64,000 nt of DNA from Mucilaginibacter polytrichastri (lineage in GTDB: Bacteria > Bacteroidota > Bacteroidia > Sphingobacteriales > Sphingobacteriaceae). Position 1 is the stretch's first letter; every line of letters starts with the position of its first letter. This document shows positions 16,010 through 25,749 of the stretch, one piece after another. The notes beneath the pieces are model-generated. The model had not been told where the DNA came from and did no database searches. It saw only the letters and a program-made list of their open reading frames with translations. Location of the stretch: contig NZ_MPPL01000001.1 in the NCBI RefSeq assembly GCF_001911425.1, positions 301,707 through 365,706 of the forward strand, read 5' to 3'. Made by a program: the position numbers and the translations under genes.

Positions 16010-16915
16010 TTAAACTACTGCTAAGTTACGGGCCTCAATGTAAATGCGCTTAATGTCTGGAAACTGCGTACGGATATTACCCTCTAACCGGCTAATCACT
16101 TTGGTAACCTGGATGCCCGATATTTCTTTAAACTGCACATCTAAGGCTAGCAAAATTTCATTGGGTGCCATTTGCATGGTCAGCGGTCTGCGTACATGCT
16201 GTACATCCGGGTCGGCCAGTACCAGGTTGCAGATACCGTCAATCATTTCAGATCGTGCACTTTCACCTATCAGCAGGTCGCGGCTTTCTATCACCATAAT
16301 AATGGCTACAAAGGCCAGCACCAGGCCGATAATTAACGATGCCGCACCATCAAACAAAAGGTTGTTAAAGTAGTGGCCCAGAAATACGCCTAAAAAAGCA
16401 ATAATCAACCCCAGCAAAGCAGCAGCATCTTCATAAATTACGGCAAATGATGCGGGATCTTTACTTTTTCGCAGTTCGGTCCAAAAACTACCGTTGCCTT
16501 TCTCTTTGTTAAAATTGCGGATAGCGAGTACAAAAGATGCCCCCTCGAAGAGGAAAGCGCCGCCCAATACCATGTAGTTCCAAAAGGGATTGCCTAGTTC
16601 TTCAGGATGGCGTAGGTGCTCGATGCCTTCATAAATAGACATACCACCACCAAGGCCAAATATCAATATTGAAACAATCAGCGACCAGAAGTAAACCTCC
16701 TTGCCATGCCCAAAAGGGTGCTGGTCATCAGCAGGGCGCTTGCTTCGGCTTATGCCCAGTAAGATCAGTAACCCATTACCGGCATCAACCGTACTATGGA
16801 TAGCCTCAGACAACATCGCCGAACTACCGCTGATACTTGCTGCTACAAATTTAAGTACAGCTATCCCTGTGTTTGCTGCCAGTGCCCCATATACTGATGA
16901 TTTCGATTCGGCCAT
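16010..16915 (-). CDS. Cation diffusion facilitator (CDF) metal transporter
   Basis: Start at ATG 16915 (MAESKSSVYGAL). About six transmembrane segments. TM2 carries the SEAIHSTVDAGN motif with the His and Asp of the transport site, followed by the His-containing cytoplasmic loop DDQHPFGHGKEVYFWS. A C-terminal ferredoxin-like domain of about 80 residues follows. CDF proteins export Zn(II), Fe(II), Co(II) or Mn(II) by proton antiport; the HxxxD form often suits zinc, but selectivity is not certain. Confidence 0.88.
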   Translation of the reverse strand: MAESKSSVYGALAANTGIAVLKFVAASISGSSAMLSEAIHSTVDAGNGLLILLGISRSKRPADDQHPFGHGKEVYFWSLIVSILIFGLGGGMSIYEGIEHLRHPEELGNPFWNYMVLGGAFLFEGASFVLAIRNFNKEKGNGSFWTELRKSKDPASFAVIYEDAAALLGLIIAFLGVFLGHYFNNLLFDGAASLIIGLVLAFVAIIMVIESRDLLIGESARSEMIDGICNLVLADPDVQHVRRPLTMQMAPNEILLALDVQFKEISGIQVTKVISRLEGNIRTQFPDIKRIYIEARNLAVV

Positions 16916-17011
16916 GATTTGATTTAGTCGTTGTAAGTAGGGGTAACACAATAAGGAGTGAAAGGTTGTGGATAAACGTCATTGCGCTTAACGTATTACT
17001 ATCAATCTAAC

Positions 17012-17102
17012 TTGTCATTCTGAACGTAGTGAAGAATCTTTTGTAATAAACACATCGAATAAACAGGGCGAAGAAGATTCTTCACTACGTTCAGAATGAC
17101 AA
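17012..17102. repeat. Interspersed inverted-repeat element, family 2
   Basis: Perfect 29-bp arms at 17012-17040 and 17074-17102 (left arm starts TTGTCATTCTGAACGTAGTG) around a 33-bp loop. Located between two gene starts. This REP-like sequence type, with CATTCTGAACG next to GTGAAGAATCT, is common in Sphingobacteriaceae intergenic regions from general knowledge. Could also fold as a strong hairpin. Confidence 0.85.
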
Positions 17103-17125
17103 AATGACAACAGGGAGAATTTATT

Positions 17126-17983
17126 TTACTTCTCCAGATACTTAATAATCGCCATTAAGTCCTCTTCACCCAAGCCGCTATCCATAGCAGCCTTGTAGCT
17201 GGTATAAACCGGTCCGGATAACGGCGAATCAATGCCCTGCTCTGTAGCCAGGCGCAAATCTTTAGTGATATGTTTAAGCGCAAACGCCGCCGGGAATTCG
17301 TTATTTAAAATGGGGCCGGTTTTTAGTTTGGTAATGCCGCTGCCTACTGCGCCTTCGTTAACAATGGTAAGCATATTTTCGGTGCTGATGCCGTTTGCTT
17401 TGGCAAAAAGTACCGTCTCGGCCAGGCCTTGCAGCGTTACCGCCAAAAAGTAGTTAATAGCCAGCTTAGCCGCACTACCCGAGCCTACAGGGCCGTTATG
17501 TACAGTTAGTTTACCCAATACATCCAGTATCGGTTTGGCTTTCTCCAGGTTTTCGGGTTCGCCGCCAACCAACATAATCAGGGTGCCATCCTGCGCGGGT
17601 TTAACACTGCCAGATACCGGTGCTTCTAAAAATGCAGCGCCTTTAGCCATGCAGCTTTCGTTTATAAACTGAGACGTAGCAGGCGATACCGTGCTTACAT
17701 TGATAAACAGTTTACCCGCGGCATTGCCATGCAGTAAGCCGTTTTCACCATTAAACAGTTCTTTAACGGCGTTATCGTCAGATACCATAATCAGGATAAT
17801 GTCACTTAGCCTGGTCAGTTCTGCTGCCGATGCGGCTGAAGCTGCTCCTGCAGCCACGGCTTCCTGTTCTTTCTCTTTAGTACGGTTATAAACCGTTACC
17901 GGGAAACCGGCTTTAAGTAAATTTTTTACCATGGGCGTACCCATGTTGCCCAAGCCGGCCCAGCCTAATTTAGTGTTGCTCAT
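17126..17983 (-). CDS. NAD(P)-dependent beta-hydroxyacid dehydrogenase (3-hydroxyisobutyrate dehydrogenase family)
   Basis: A Rossmann fold opens with GWAGLGNMGTPMVKNLL (GxGxxG-type) and the NRT triplet that favours NADP. The substrate loop is EAPVSGSVKPAQDGTL (DAPVSGG family signature), and the catalytic Lys is in GSGSAAKLAINYF (about 170). Length 285 aa fits GLYR1/succinic semialdehyde reductase-like or 3-hydroxyisobutyrate dehydrogenases. Which substrate is used cannot be told; no valine-degradation genes are nearby. Confidence 0.85.
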   Translation of the reverse strand: MSNTKLGWAGLGNMGTPMVKNLLKAGFPVTVYNRTKEKEQEAVAAGAASAASAAELTRLSDIILIMVSDDNAVKELFNGENGLLHGNAAGKLFINVSTVSPATSQFINESCMAKGAAFLEAPVSGSVKPAQDGTLIMLVGGEPENLEKAKPILDVLGKLTVHNGPVGSGSAAKLAINYFLAVTLQGLAETVLFAKANGISTENMLTIVNEGAVGSGITKLKTGPILNNEFPAAFALKHITKDLRLATEQGIDSPLSGPVYTSYKAAMDSGLGEEDLMAIIKYLEK

Positions 17984-18240
17984 AGTGGTACATAGTTACT
18001 GCTTAAACCTGTTTTTTGCAATTAAACGTCAACAGATTCGCCAATGGGTTTAATGTTGATGAAATTGATACCCTTTTGCTCAAAGTACCTGGGTATTTAT
18101 GTAATCTCATTTTATAGATAGTATTGGGTTTAACCTATAGGCAATAAGAAAGTTTCCCTGGGCAACAAAAAAGCACTTTATGCGATAATCGGCGCTAATG
18201 GTATTTTATACTTCGGCATAAAAAATTAACTTTACTGGAT

Positions 18241-19209
18241 ATGCCTTTTACACTTACCAACAAGCTGTTTAGCTTATACGTAAGGCTGCGCTACCCAAGT
18301 GCGCCGCCCGAGTTAAGATACTTTTACAGGGACACCTATAACTGCGAAATGGCGCAGCTTAAATACGTGTTTAACGATTACGTTTTTAAGAAAAGGTATA
18401 AGGATATCTCTTTTGATGGTGAGTTTGCACCCGAACTGGAGTTTGTTTTGCCTTTTGCCTATTGGCATTATAAAAATGGCACGCTAAAAAGTACGCACTC
18501 GGCCAAGTTTACTAAAGAACTTTACTTTTTTTCGCCAGAGCATCACGAAGATTTTGAAGTACGTACTAACCAAGGCAACTATAATTTCGAAACGCCACGC
18601 ATTTTATACAGCCAGGATTACGACATGAGCAAGTGGTTGGCCGTGCCTTTGAAAGAGCATTATAAAAATAATGTTTATGTATACGACAAACCATTGCTTA
18701 TTATAGCCAACCGCTACAACATGGAGTGGGATGGCCCACCGGTGAGCTTTTACAGCATAGAGGCACTTGATTTCATCATCAGCAATTTAAAAAAAGACTA
18801 TACCATTGTGTACAACCGCCCGCGGCCCGAGAATATCACTATGGACAACAGCGATATTTACGACCTCAATGAGTTTGACTGGCTGGCCGAAACCCACCCG
18901 GAAGTGATATTGATGGAAGACCTTTGGAAAGAGAATAAAGGCAAGGCCAATAACTTTAACCACCTGCAATTAATGGTTTACGCCAATGCCGGTCACTTTA
19001 TATCTGTACATGGCGGTACGGCAGCCCTGGCCAGTTACTTTGGCGGGGTTAACCTGGTGATCTCCAAAAAAGGACCCGAGCACCATTTCAATTGCTTTAA
19101 TACGCTGTTTCCTAAATTATCGGGTGCTAAAATACTGCATGCCAAAACCGATGATGAGGTAACACAGTATATACAGCAAAATTATATGGTTAAGCAAGCG
19201 CAGGTTTAA
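18241..19209 (+). CDS. Probable glycosyltransferase-like protein of a surface-glycan cluster
   Basis: 322 aa without signal peptide. The C-terminal half (NNFNHLQLMVYANAGHFISV, then HGGTAALASYFGGVNLVISK) looks like the nucleotide-sugar side of a GT-B-fold transferase, similar to the 'seat' of heptosyl- and fucosyltransferase-like enzymes. The N-terminal half is unrecognised. It is directly followed by a flippase gene with no gap and then a fucosyltransferase, so a role in assembling the same glycan is likely. Family assignment is tentative. Confidence 0.6.
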   Translation: MPFTLTNKLFSLYVRLRYPSAPPELRYFYRDTYNCEMAQLKYVFNDYVFKKRYKDISFDGEFAPELEFVLPFAYWHYKNGTLKSTHSAKFTKELYFFSPEHHEDFEVRTNQGNYNFETPRILYSQDYDMSKWLAVPLKEHYKNNVYVYDKPLLIIANRYNMEWDGPPVSFYSIEALDFIISNLKKDYTIVYNRPRPENITMDNSDIYDLNEFDWLAETHPEVILMEDLWKENKGKANNFNHLQLMVYANAGHFISVHGGTAALASYFGGVNLVISKKGPEHHFNCFNTLFPKLSGAKILHAKTDDEVTQYIQQNYMVKQAQV

Positions 19210-20553
19210 ATGGAGGGCAAAAAGAAGGATCTGTATTGGATCAAATCGGCCGTGCTTACGGTGTTGCAAAGTATGTCGGGTGTGTTACTGGGGTTCGGCA
19301 GTTTTTACATGCTGGTGCGCCTGCTCACCAAATACGAGTTTGGCGCCTGGACACTGTTTACAGCAACTACCACTATATTAGAGTTTATCCGCAACGGGCT
19401 GGTGCAAAGTGCACTCATTAAATACCTGTCGGGCGCAAGCGATGAGGAGCGGCCGAAGATCATCTCTGCTTCGGTTACCATCAGCGGTGCATTAACCATC
19501 CTGTTTATTATCATCAATTACAGCCTGGCTGCCTTTTTATCGCATTTGTGGAAGCTGCCCGAACTGGTGCCTATGCTAATGTTATATACGCTTGTATTTA
19601 TATTTTCGGGCTTGTTAACGCAGTTTCAATCGGTAGAGCAATCGGGTCTTAAATTTCAAGGCATCTTTGTCAGCACATTGATCAGGCAGGGCGGGTTGTT
19701 TCTGTATATCCTGTTAGCCTGGCTGGGTTTCACTAAGCTTACCTTAATAAACCTGGTTTATGTACAGGTTATCAGTACGTTAATTAGTGCTATCATATCC
19801 TACCTGTTTGTACGCGACAGGTTTCAAATGGCTTGGGCCTGGCAAAAAGATTGGATGCTTAAGCTATTCCATTACGGTAAATATGCTTTTGGCACCACCA
19901 TTAGCGCCATGCTCTCTAATACTATCGACCAGATGATGCTGGGCGGGATTATATCTGCTGCTTCGGCAGGGGCGTACAATGTTGCCGTGAGGATCACCAA
20001 CCTGGTTGAGATCCCTACCAGTTCTATCGCTACCATCGTTTTTCCGCAAAGTGCCAGCCGCATGGCCAGCGAAGGGAAAGAGGCTGTGAAATACCTGTAC
20101 GAGAAATCGGTAGGGGCGGTACTGGCTATTTTGCTTCCGGGGCTTATCGTGTTGTTCTTTTTCGCAGGATACATTGTTGAAATTATAGCCGGGCAAACTT
20201 ATGCAGATACCATACCTGTGCTTCGGGTTACGGTTTTATATTGCCTGCTTATCCCTTATGGCCGCCAGTTTGGTACCGTGCTGGATAGTATGGGCAAACC
20301 TAAACTTACCTTTATTATTGTGCTGATTTCGGGGAGCTGCAACGCCTTGTTAAATTATCTGTTCATTAAAAAATATGGAGTAATGGGTGCGGCCTGGGCT
20401 ACGCTGGCATCAAACGTTGTCGGGTTTGTAATAGCACAAATTATACTGAAACGCGAGCTGAACATTAACCTTAAAAATACATGGGTGTATGCCTTTGGCT
20501 TTTATCCGGAGATGTATAACAAATACATTAAACCAATTTTTATTAAAGCATGA
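19210..20553 (+). CDS. Wzx-type oligosaccharide flippase
   Basis: 447 aa with about 12-14 hydrophobic helices, a MATE/MOP-superfamily protein. N-terminal SAVLTVLQSMSGVLLGFGSF and the internal GTTISAMLSNTIDQMMLGGI are typical of polysaccharide export flippases, which translocate lipid-linked sugars across the inner membrane. It starts with no gap after the upstream gene and overlaps the next start by 4 bp (ATGA at 20550), indicating translational coupling in a three-gene operon. Confidence 0.88.
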   Translation: MEGKKKDLYWIKSAVLTVLQSMSGVLLGFGSFYMLVRLLTKYEFGAWTLFTATTTILEFIRNGLVQSALIKYLSGASDEERPKIISASVTISGALTILFIIINYSLAAFLSHLWKLPELVPMLMLYTLVFIFSGLLTQFQSVEQSGLKFQGIFVSTLIRQGGLFLYILLAWLGFTKLTLINLVYVQVISTLISAIISYLFVRDRFQMAWAWQKDWMLKLFHYGKYAFGTTISAMLSNTIDQMMLGGIISAASAGAYNVAVRITNLVEIPTSSIATIVFPQSASRMASEGKEAVKYLYEKSVGAVLAILLPGLIVLFFFAGYIVEIIAGQTYADTIPVLRVTVLYCLLIPYGRQFGTVLDSMGKPKLTFIIVLISGSCNALLNYLFIKKYGVMGAAWATLASNVVGFVIAQIILKRELNINLKNTWVYAFGFYPEMYNKYIKPIFIKA

Positions 20554-21353
20554 CGGGGGTAACTTACTGCGGGCGATTGGGGAACCAGCTATTTCAATTC
20601 CACTTTTATCAGTACGTAAAGGCGGCTAATAAAGGTAATTGGATTTTTATACCTAACCCGCGGCACTCTTCTATCTATAAGTATTTTGATTTGGGGCCGT
20701 ATAATTATATGGGCACTAAAGCCTATGCTGTGTTGGGCAAGCTATTGTATAAGTTCGGTAAGTTTAAGGAGATCTATATACAAAATATTGAGGTGCCGAA
20801 GCCTTTGAAAGTGGCTGATCGTACGCTGTATCACGGTTTTCACCAAACTGATTTCTACCTTAAAAATACGCCTAATTCTATTAAGATCAAGGTTAAAAAG
20901 AAATACATAGCTCACTTCGAAAAGCAGTATGGCGAACTTTTCCGTAAGGAAAAAACCATTGTAATGCACATTCGCCGTACAGATTATTTGAACTATGGCA
21001 AGCGTGATATCTCGTTACCCATTGAATATTTTAAACAACGCCTGGCTGCCATTGAAAACCAGGACGAGTATAAGATCATCTTCTGCAGTGATGATATGGA
21101 TTTTGTGAAGGAGAACTTCCCGGCAAAGCCCAATTACCTGTTTTCGCACAATGATGAAATTACCGATTTCCAGGTGCTGATGAATGCCGATATTGCGATT
21201 ATATCAAACAGTACCTTCGCCTGGTGGGCCACCTACCTTTGCGAAAAAAAGAACAGGGTTATTGCACCCAAAAACTGGATGGGTTTCCGCATAGGTAAAG
21301 AGCACCCCAAAGGGGTAATGACCAAAAAGTTTGAGTGGTACGGAATGGCGTAA
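20550..21353 (+). CDS. Alpha-1,2-fucosyltransferase family protein (GT11)
   Basis: Signature GRLGNQLFQFHFYQY at residues 8-22, the GDP-fucose binding motif VMHIRRTDYL (about 137-146), and the third motif IISNSTFAWWATYL (about 213-226). These three are characteristic of GT11 enzymes, which add alpha-1,2-linked fucose (or related deoxyhexose) to galactose. Length 267 aa is at the short end. The ATG overlaps the flippase stop. Product would decorate an O-antigen or capsule-like glycan. Confidence 0.85.
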   Translation: MTGVTYCGRLGNQLFQFHFYQYVKAANKGNWIFIPNPRHSSIYKYFDLGPYNYMGTKAYAVLGKLLYKFGKFKEIYIQNIEVPKPLKVADRTLYHGFHQTDFYLKNTPNSIKIKVKKKYIAHFEKQYGELFRKEKTIVMHIRRTDYLNYGKRDISLPIEYFKQRLAAIENQDEYKIIFCSDDMDFVKENFPAKPNYLFSHNDEITDFQVLMNADIAIISNSTFAWWATYLCEKKNRVIAPKNWMGFRIGKEHPKGVMTKKFEWYGMA

Positions 21354-21427
21354 TAATTTGTTGATGGCAGTTATGCCTAATCCATCTAAACGGGCATCGT
21401 CAAATTAACTATCAACAAATTAGCACA

Positions 21428-22627
21428 TTATTTCAGATGCTTGCTGATAATCGCTTCAATATCTTCGGTACGCTTTGCCCAGGTATTTAGTTTAGATACG
21501 GCTACACGTTCTGCTACCTTTTCGGGACTATTAGTTTTTAAAGCCTCGTTAAGTGCTGCGGTGAATATAGCAGGGCTGCCTGCATAACTAACTGTCCCGG
21601 CTGTGTAGTCTTTTAAATCAGGGTTAAAATCTGTTACTACTACCGGCTTGCCTGCACACAGGTATTCAAAAAGTTTAAGCGGGAATATGGTGGCGCTTAC
21701 TTCATCCTTTTTAAAAGGGATAATAGCCACATCAAAGCCTTTAATCATTTGTGGTACCTCGGCATAAGGTACAGGGCCTGTAATGTGTACATTTTTTGTT
21801 TTAAACAACTCCTGCGGTACATGATTATCCCAAACCGGGCCGGCCAGAATAAATGTTTTTTCTGGATTGGCTTTTACAACCTCCAGTATCAGGCTATAGT
21901 CCATACGGCGCTCAAGCGTGCCTAAATAACCTATAATAGGCTTTGGGAGGTTGGCAAGCTTTGGGTGTAAGGGCAGGGCGGCATTTAAGGCCTGGCTGCA
22001 ATGGTCTATATCGGCAGCGTTGGGTACAAAGTAGGTATTGGGGTTCTGGCTTTTCTTTTCGTCATAAAGTGCCTTGCTGGTGCAAATTACCAGGTCGCTC
22101 TGTTTAACCAGTTTGTCTTCAGATAAAATTCCATGTTTCATGTCGTAAGGCACAATCATGGGGTCCACACATTGGTAAACCGTTAAAACAGGCTTAATCG
22201 CTTTTGCCAGATCGGGGTAGTGAAAGTTAAAGGAGTTAATGAAAATGAAGTCTTTAACGCCTGCTTTTTTTAATACCTTTTTTATACGGGTACCAATAAT
22301 AACCTCGTTGGCCTTTAGCGCTGTCCGGAAGATAATACCTTCTGGCAAGAAATTAATGGGGATTACAGGCGGGGCAATAATAACTTTAAGGTTAGGGATA
22401 TCGGTATCCATAAACCCATCTGACAGAAGAGAAAATTTAGATTTACGAACTTTTAGTTCATCAGATTTGCTATGCGCCAGGTAATCCTTTAATGTAAAAG
22501 GATAATCAACAAAATACACTTTGTTGTTTTTAGCCAGGTTGCGCGCTATAAACAGCGAAGTAGCTCTAATAGCGCTATCAAAACGGGTATTACCTAGTAT
22601 TACAATTACTTTGTCCTTTAAAGCCAT
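21428..22627 (-). CDS. Family 4-type glycosyltransferase
   Basis: GT-B fold protein of 399 aa. The C-terminal nucleotide-sugar domain is clear: KPIIGYLGTLERRMDYSLIL, TFILAGPVWDNHVPQ, VAIIPFKKDEVSATIFPLKL with the E-x7-E region (FPLKLFEYLCAGKPVVVTDF). The N-terminal domain has a strand-rich acceptor fold, with VIVILGNTRFDSAIRATSLF. It is convergent with the glycan operon (74 bp apart), so likely the same surface-polysaccharide locus. Sugar specificity unknown. Confidence 0.85.
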   Translation of the reverse strand: MALKDKVIVILGNTRFDSAIRATSLFIARNLAKNNKVYFVDYPFTLKDYLAHSKSDELKVRKSKFSLLSDGFMDTDIPNLKVIIAPPVIPINFLPEGIIFRTALKANEVIIGTRIKKVLKKAGVKDFIFINSFNFHYPDLAKAIKPVLTVYQCVDPMIVPYDMKHGILSEDKLVKQSDLVICTSKALYDEKKSQNPNTYFVPNAADIDHCSQALNAALPLHPKLANLPKPIIGYLGTLERRMDYSLILEVVKANPEKTFILAGPVWDNHVPQELFKTKNVHITGPVPYAEVPQMIKGFDVAIIPFKKDEVSATIFPLKLFEYLCAGKPVVVTDFNPDLKDYTAGTVSYAGSPAIFTAALNEALKTNSPEKVAERVAVSKLNTWAKRTEDIEAIISKHLK

Positions 22628-22770
22628 AAACGAGCCGTCAAAGTAAAGATTTTTTCACAAATATTCCCCTAAATATTGCCCGGAGTTGTAAGAATTATTA
22701 TAATGTTAAGATTTGTTAACCTGTAAGGTACTTCGGTTTAATGCCTTTTGGTAAAAACCCTTAAACCAGT

Positions 22771-22790
22771 AAAGCCCCAACAGGGGCTTT
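22771..22790. terminator. Terminator hairpin downstream of the TonB receptor
   Basis: AAAGCCCC, CAAC-type loop, GGGGCTTT, extended by CCAG/CTGG. It lies 21 bp after the receptor stop on the minus strand. Confidence 0.7.
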
Positions 22791-22810
22791 CTGGCTGTGA
22801 TATTAAGGAA

Positions 22811-25105
22811 TTATTTTTGAATATTAAACGGTAAGTAAACACCAAATGTGATGTTACGGCCCGGGTTAAAAACGCCGTAGGTAGGGTCTTCCTGCGATAG
22901 GCGGCCCGGCCTTAACCGGCTCAGGGCATCGTAATATTTTTTGTTGGTTAGGTTTGATCCCGATACGTACAGCTTTAACGGCTGTGAGCCTAGTTTTAAG
23001 GTAGTGCCTATACTGGCATTAACTAAGGTGTACGAGTTGGTTGGCGTTTCAAACGTGGCATCTATCCGGCTTTGTTTAAAGTAATTATCCAAACCGGCAG
23101 ATATGTAGAAATTGCTCAGCCCTTTTACCTTAGGTTCAAAACGTAAGGTGTTACGTATCACTCCGGCCGGTATTAAAGGCAGCGGCCTGTCAAACGATTC
23201 ATTTTGTGCATGGGTATAACTAAATATGTTATCTAAATGCAGAAACGAAGTGGGGTGGATATTGAGATTACCTTCTATACCGTAAAGGTTGGCGTTAACC
23301 TGGCCGTAGCGGTAAACATCATAAGTTTGCTGGGCACCGGCATCATTGGTAAGGGTGATCTGGTCGCCTTTGGTGGCCGATGCGTAGATGTAGTTATGAA
23401 TATAGTTTTCATAAATACCCAAGCTCCCGGTAATGATATTTTTGCCGAACTCCAATGCGGCATCAGCCTGGTAGCTGCGCTCGGGTTTTAGATCGGGATT
23501 ACCAATTTCATAGCGGGATGTACCTTCGTGTACACCGTTAGAGCCCAGCTCGGCAGGGTTTGGTGCGCGGAAAGCAGTACCGGCGTTTGCTTTAAAGCTC
23601 AACAGGTCATTAAATACATGGGTATAACCGGTGGCGCCGCTAACGTTGTTAAAGTTGTTTTTAAACCCGGTGAATTTTTGTGCGCCATCAATAAATAGCT
23701 GCTTACCATCGTTGTTCACATAATCATACCGCAAACCGAAGTTAAACGTATTTTGGCCCCATGTTTTTTTGATGTAGCCAAATGCACCGGCCATGGTTTG
23801 ATCATAAGCGGGGATCAAAAACTCGGTACCCTTGTTTACGCTATGTGCATCGCTGGCGCTGATACCAAATATAGGTTGCCAGCCATTGCTTTCGGGCAGG
23901 TAGTACTTAGCATCTAATGAGTAAGTATTAAGATCGAAGAATAGAGCAGGCGTGGGCTCATCTAATTCCCTGCGCTGGTTTTTCTGATAGCCCAGGTCTA
24001 GTTTTAAAGACCCCGAACCTATGATAAAATTATTATTTAAAGCGATTTTGTACTGGCGGATATCCTGGCGGGGGTAATCGAGCGAACGGCTGGTGCCATT
24101 GCCGGTATACAAAGGGTCGCCCGGATCAGAATCATAAAAGCCAATGTTGTCTTTAAAATATGAGAAGTTTAAGTGCGAATAGCCCCAGCCTTTGTTAAGC
24201 CCCAGCATACCGCTAAAACTGGTGTTGTTATAACCACTATTAATGTAGTAGCCACCCGGTGTGTTAAAGGAGTAAGCATTTTGGTACGAACCACGGCCTC
24301 GCCAAACAAAGCCATTCTCGTTTCCGGTTAACATTACCGAGCTGTTGCTGAGCCCATTGTTGGTTGAGTAGCTGGACAGTACTTCGCCCTTAATAGTGCC
24401 AGATGCAGGCGCCAAAGGTTCGAGCACGTTAATAACCCCGCCGATAGCGTCAGAGCCATACATGAGCGAAGCGGCACCACGCAGTACCTCTACACGGTCG
24501 GCCTGGTTTTGGTCAATTTCTACACCGTGCTCATCGCCCCATTGCTGGCCCTGTTGTTTTACACCATCCATTAGGGTAACCACACGGTTATAGCCCAAAC
24601 CACGAATGATGGGTTTAGAAATACCAGGGCCGGTAGTGATCTGGCTTACACCGGGTACCTGCCTCGACAAACCATCAATCAGGTTTGATGAAGGGGCAAG
24701 CAGGTCTTCGCGCGATACCACGGCAGCCGATGTGCTGTTGTACCGGTTGTTAGAAGTAATGGGTGTGCCGGTTATAATAACCTCGTGGGTTTCTATGCTG
24801 CTTGGCTCTAAGTTAAAGTCAAGTGAGCCCGATACTGCAAAATCTATGGTTTTAACCATTGGTTTATAACCTAATGATTGTACCTGTACCAAATATTTTC
24901 CCTGGTTGGGTAATGATTTAATGGTGAACTGGCCCTTGCCATCTGTAATGGTAGTAATGCGCAGTTGTGGGATTGTTATGGTTGCACCCGGTACGGTTTC
25001 GCCGCTTTTGGCATCAGTAACCTTACCGGTAACATTGCCATTGGCCAAAAGATAAACAGGGATGAAAAGGATCAGCATTGCGCTGAACAAGTATTTTATC
25101 GTCAT
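22811..25105 (-). CDS. TonB-dependent outer-membrane receptor
   Basis: Order: signal peptide (MTIKYLFSAMLILFIPVYLL), carboxypeptidase-regulatory-like beta-sandwich (about 25-100, VTGKVTDAKSGETVPGATIT), TonB box region (VIITGTPI, about 107-116), plug (120-235, with GLGYNRVVTLMDGVKQQGQQ and RVEVLRGAASLMYGSDAIGG) and a 22-strand-type barrel to the end. The WGDEHGVEIDQNQADRVEVL stretch is like zinc/metal or haem receptors of the ZnuD-like group. The small His/Cys-containing protein just upstream supports metal uptake; ligand identity is inference. Confidence 0.88.
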   Translation of the reverse strand: MTIKYLFSAMLILFIPVYLLANGNVTGKVTDAKSGETVPGATITIPQLRITTITDGKGQFTIKSLPNQGKYLVQVQSLGYKPMVKTIDFAVSGSLDFNLEPSSIETHEVIITGTPITSNNRYNSTSAAVVSREDLLAPSSNLIDGLSRQVPGVSQITTGPGISKPIIRGLGYNRVVTLMDGVKQQGQQWGDEHGVEIDQNQADRVEVLRGAASLMYGSDAIGGVINVLEPLAPASGTIKGEVLSSYSTNNGLSNSSVMLTGNENGFVWRGRGSYQNAYSFNTPGGYYINSGYNNTSFSGMLGLNKGWGYSHLNFSYFKDNIGFYDSDPGDPLYTGNGTSRSLDYPRQDIRQYKIALNNNFIIGSGSLKLDLGYQKNQRRELDEPTPALFFDLNTYSLDAKYYLPESNGWQPIFGISASDAHSVNKGTEFLIPAYDQTMAGAFGYIKKTWGQNTFNFGLRYDYVNNDGKQLFIDGAQKFTGFKNNFNNVSGATGYTHVFNDLLSFKANAGTAFRAPNPAELGSNGVHEGTSRYEIGNPDLKPERSYQADAALEFGKNIITGSLGIYENYIHNYIYASATKGDQITLTNDAGAQQTYDVYRYGQVNANLYGIEGNLNIHPTSFLHLDNIFSYTHAQNESFDRPLPLIPAGVIRNTLRFEPKVKGLSNFYISAGLDNYFKQSRIDATFETPTNSYTLVNASIGTTLKLGSQPLKLYVSGSNLTNKKYYDALSRLRPGRLSQEDPTYGVFNPGRNITFGVYLPFNIQK

Positions 25106-25173
25106 GAGAAAAGAAGTCTTTTTATAAAAAGTAATAAGCTAATGTGCAGGTTAAGCAGCCTGCTGTAAGTTTA

Positions 25174-25491
25174 TTAACTAACCGGGGGCCCCCTGTTACA
25201 GGATTGATGCGTATTAACGCCATAATAGCTATCCTGCAGGTACTGGTAACAATTTACATTGGTAACAGCCAGGCTAAAAAGATCTTGTTGTTGCTGAAAA
25301 AACAGCTGTGCATGGCTGTTTTGGGCACAGGTTTTACACTTGTCATCGCTGTTGTCTTTTTTAGACTGGTTTTGATGGCTGGCATAAGCTTGTTTGTGGC
25401 TGTGCGCAATAACGATAAGCTGACCCAATAAGAAGGTCATCAGCAGCAGGGATGCTGCCAATATTTTGGCCGATCGTTGTTTAATGGTCAT
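25174..25491 (-). CDS. Small exported His/Cys-containing protein upstream of TonB receptor
   Basis: Start chosen at ATG 25491 (MTIKQRSAKILAAS). A hydrophobic N-terminal segment (residues 9-27, ILAASLLLMTFLLGQLIVI) leads into HSHKQAYASHQNQSKKDNSD, CKTCAQNSH and QQQ-rich sequence. Histidines plus a CxxC pair suggest metal handling. It resembles the small accessory proteins often placed before metal TonB receptors; no family is certain. The gap to the receptor is 68 bp, co-directional. Confidence 0.6.
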   Translation of the reverse strand: MTIKQRSAKILAASLLLMTFLLGQLIVIAHSHKQAYASHQNQSKKDNSDDKCKTCAQNSHAQLFFQQQQDLFSLAVTNVNCYQYLQDSYYGVNTHQSCNRGPPVS

Positions 25492-25749
25492 GCGCTTCAA
25501 ATATAACCGATATATGTGCAATATTATTCATATCAGTATAGCAACTTTGTAACATTTAGCATGTAAAAGTAACAATCTGCTAATATTTTACAGCAGCAAA
25601 CTAAAATTGTTTAGGCAAGAAGGAGGGCGTATCGTTTTCTGTGTTGAGTAATAGTACATCCTTAATAGATACTTATAAGTCAGTTTTTTGATAAATACAT
25701 TAACTTGTAATTGGTAATTTTCGTATTATGTCAAAACCTAATCGCAATC

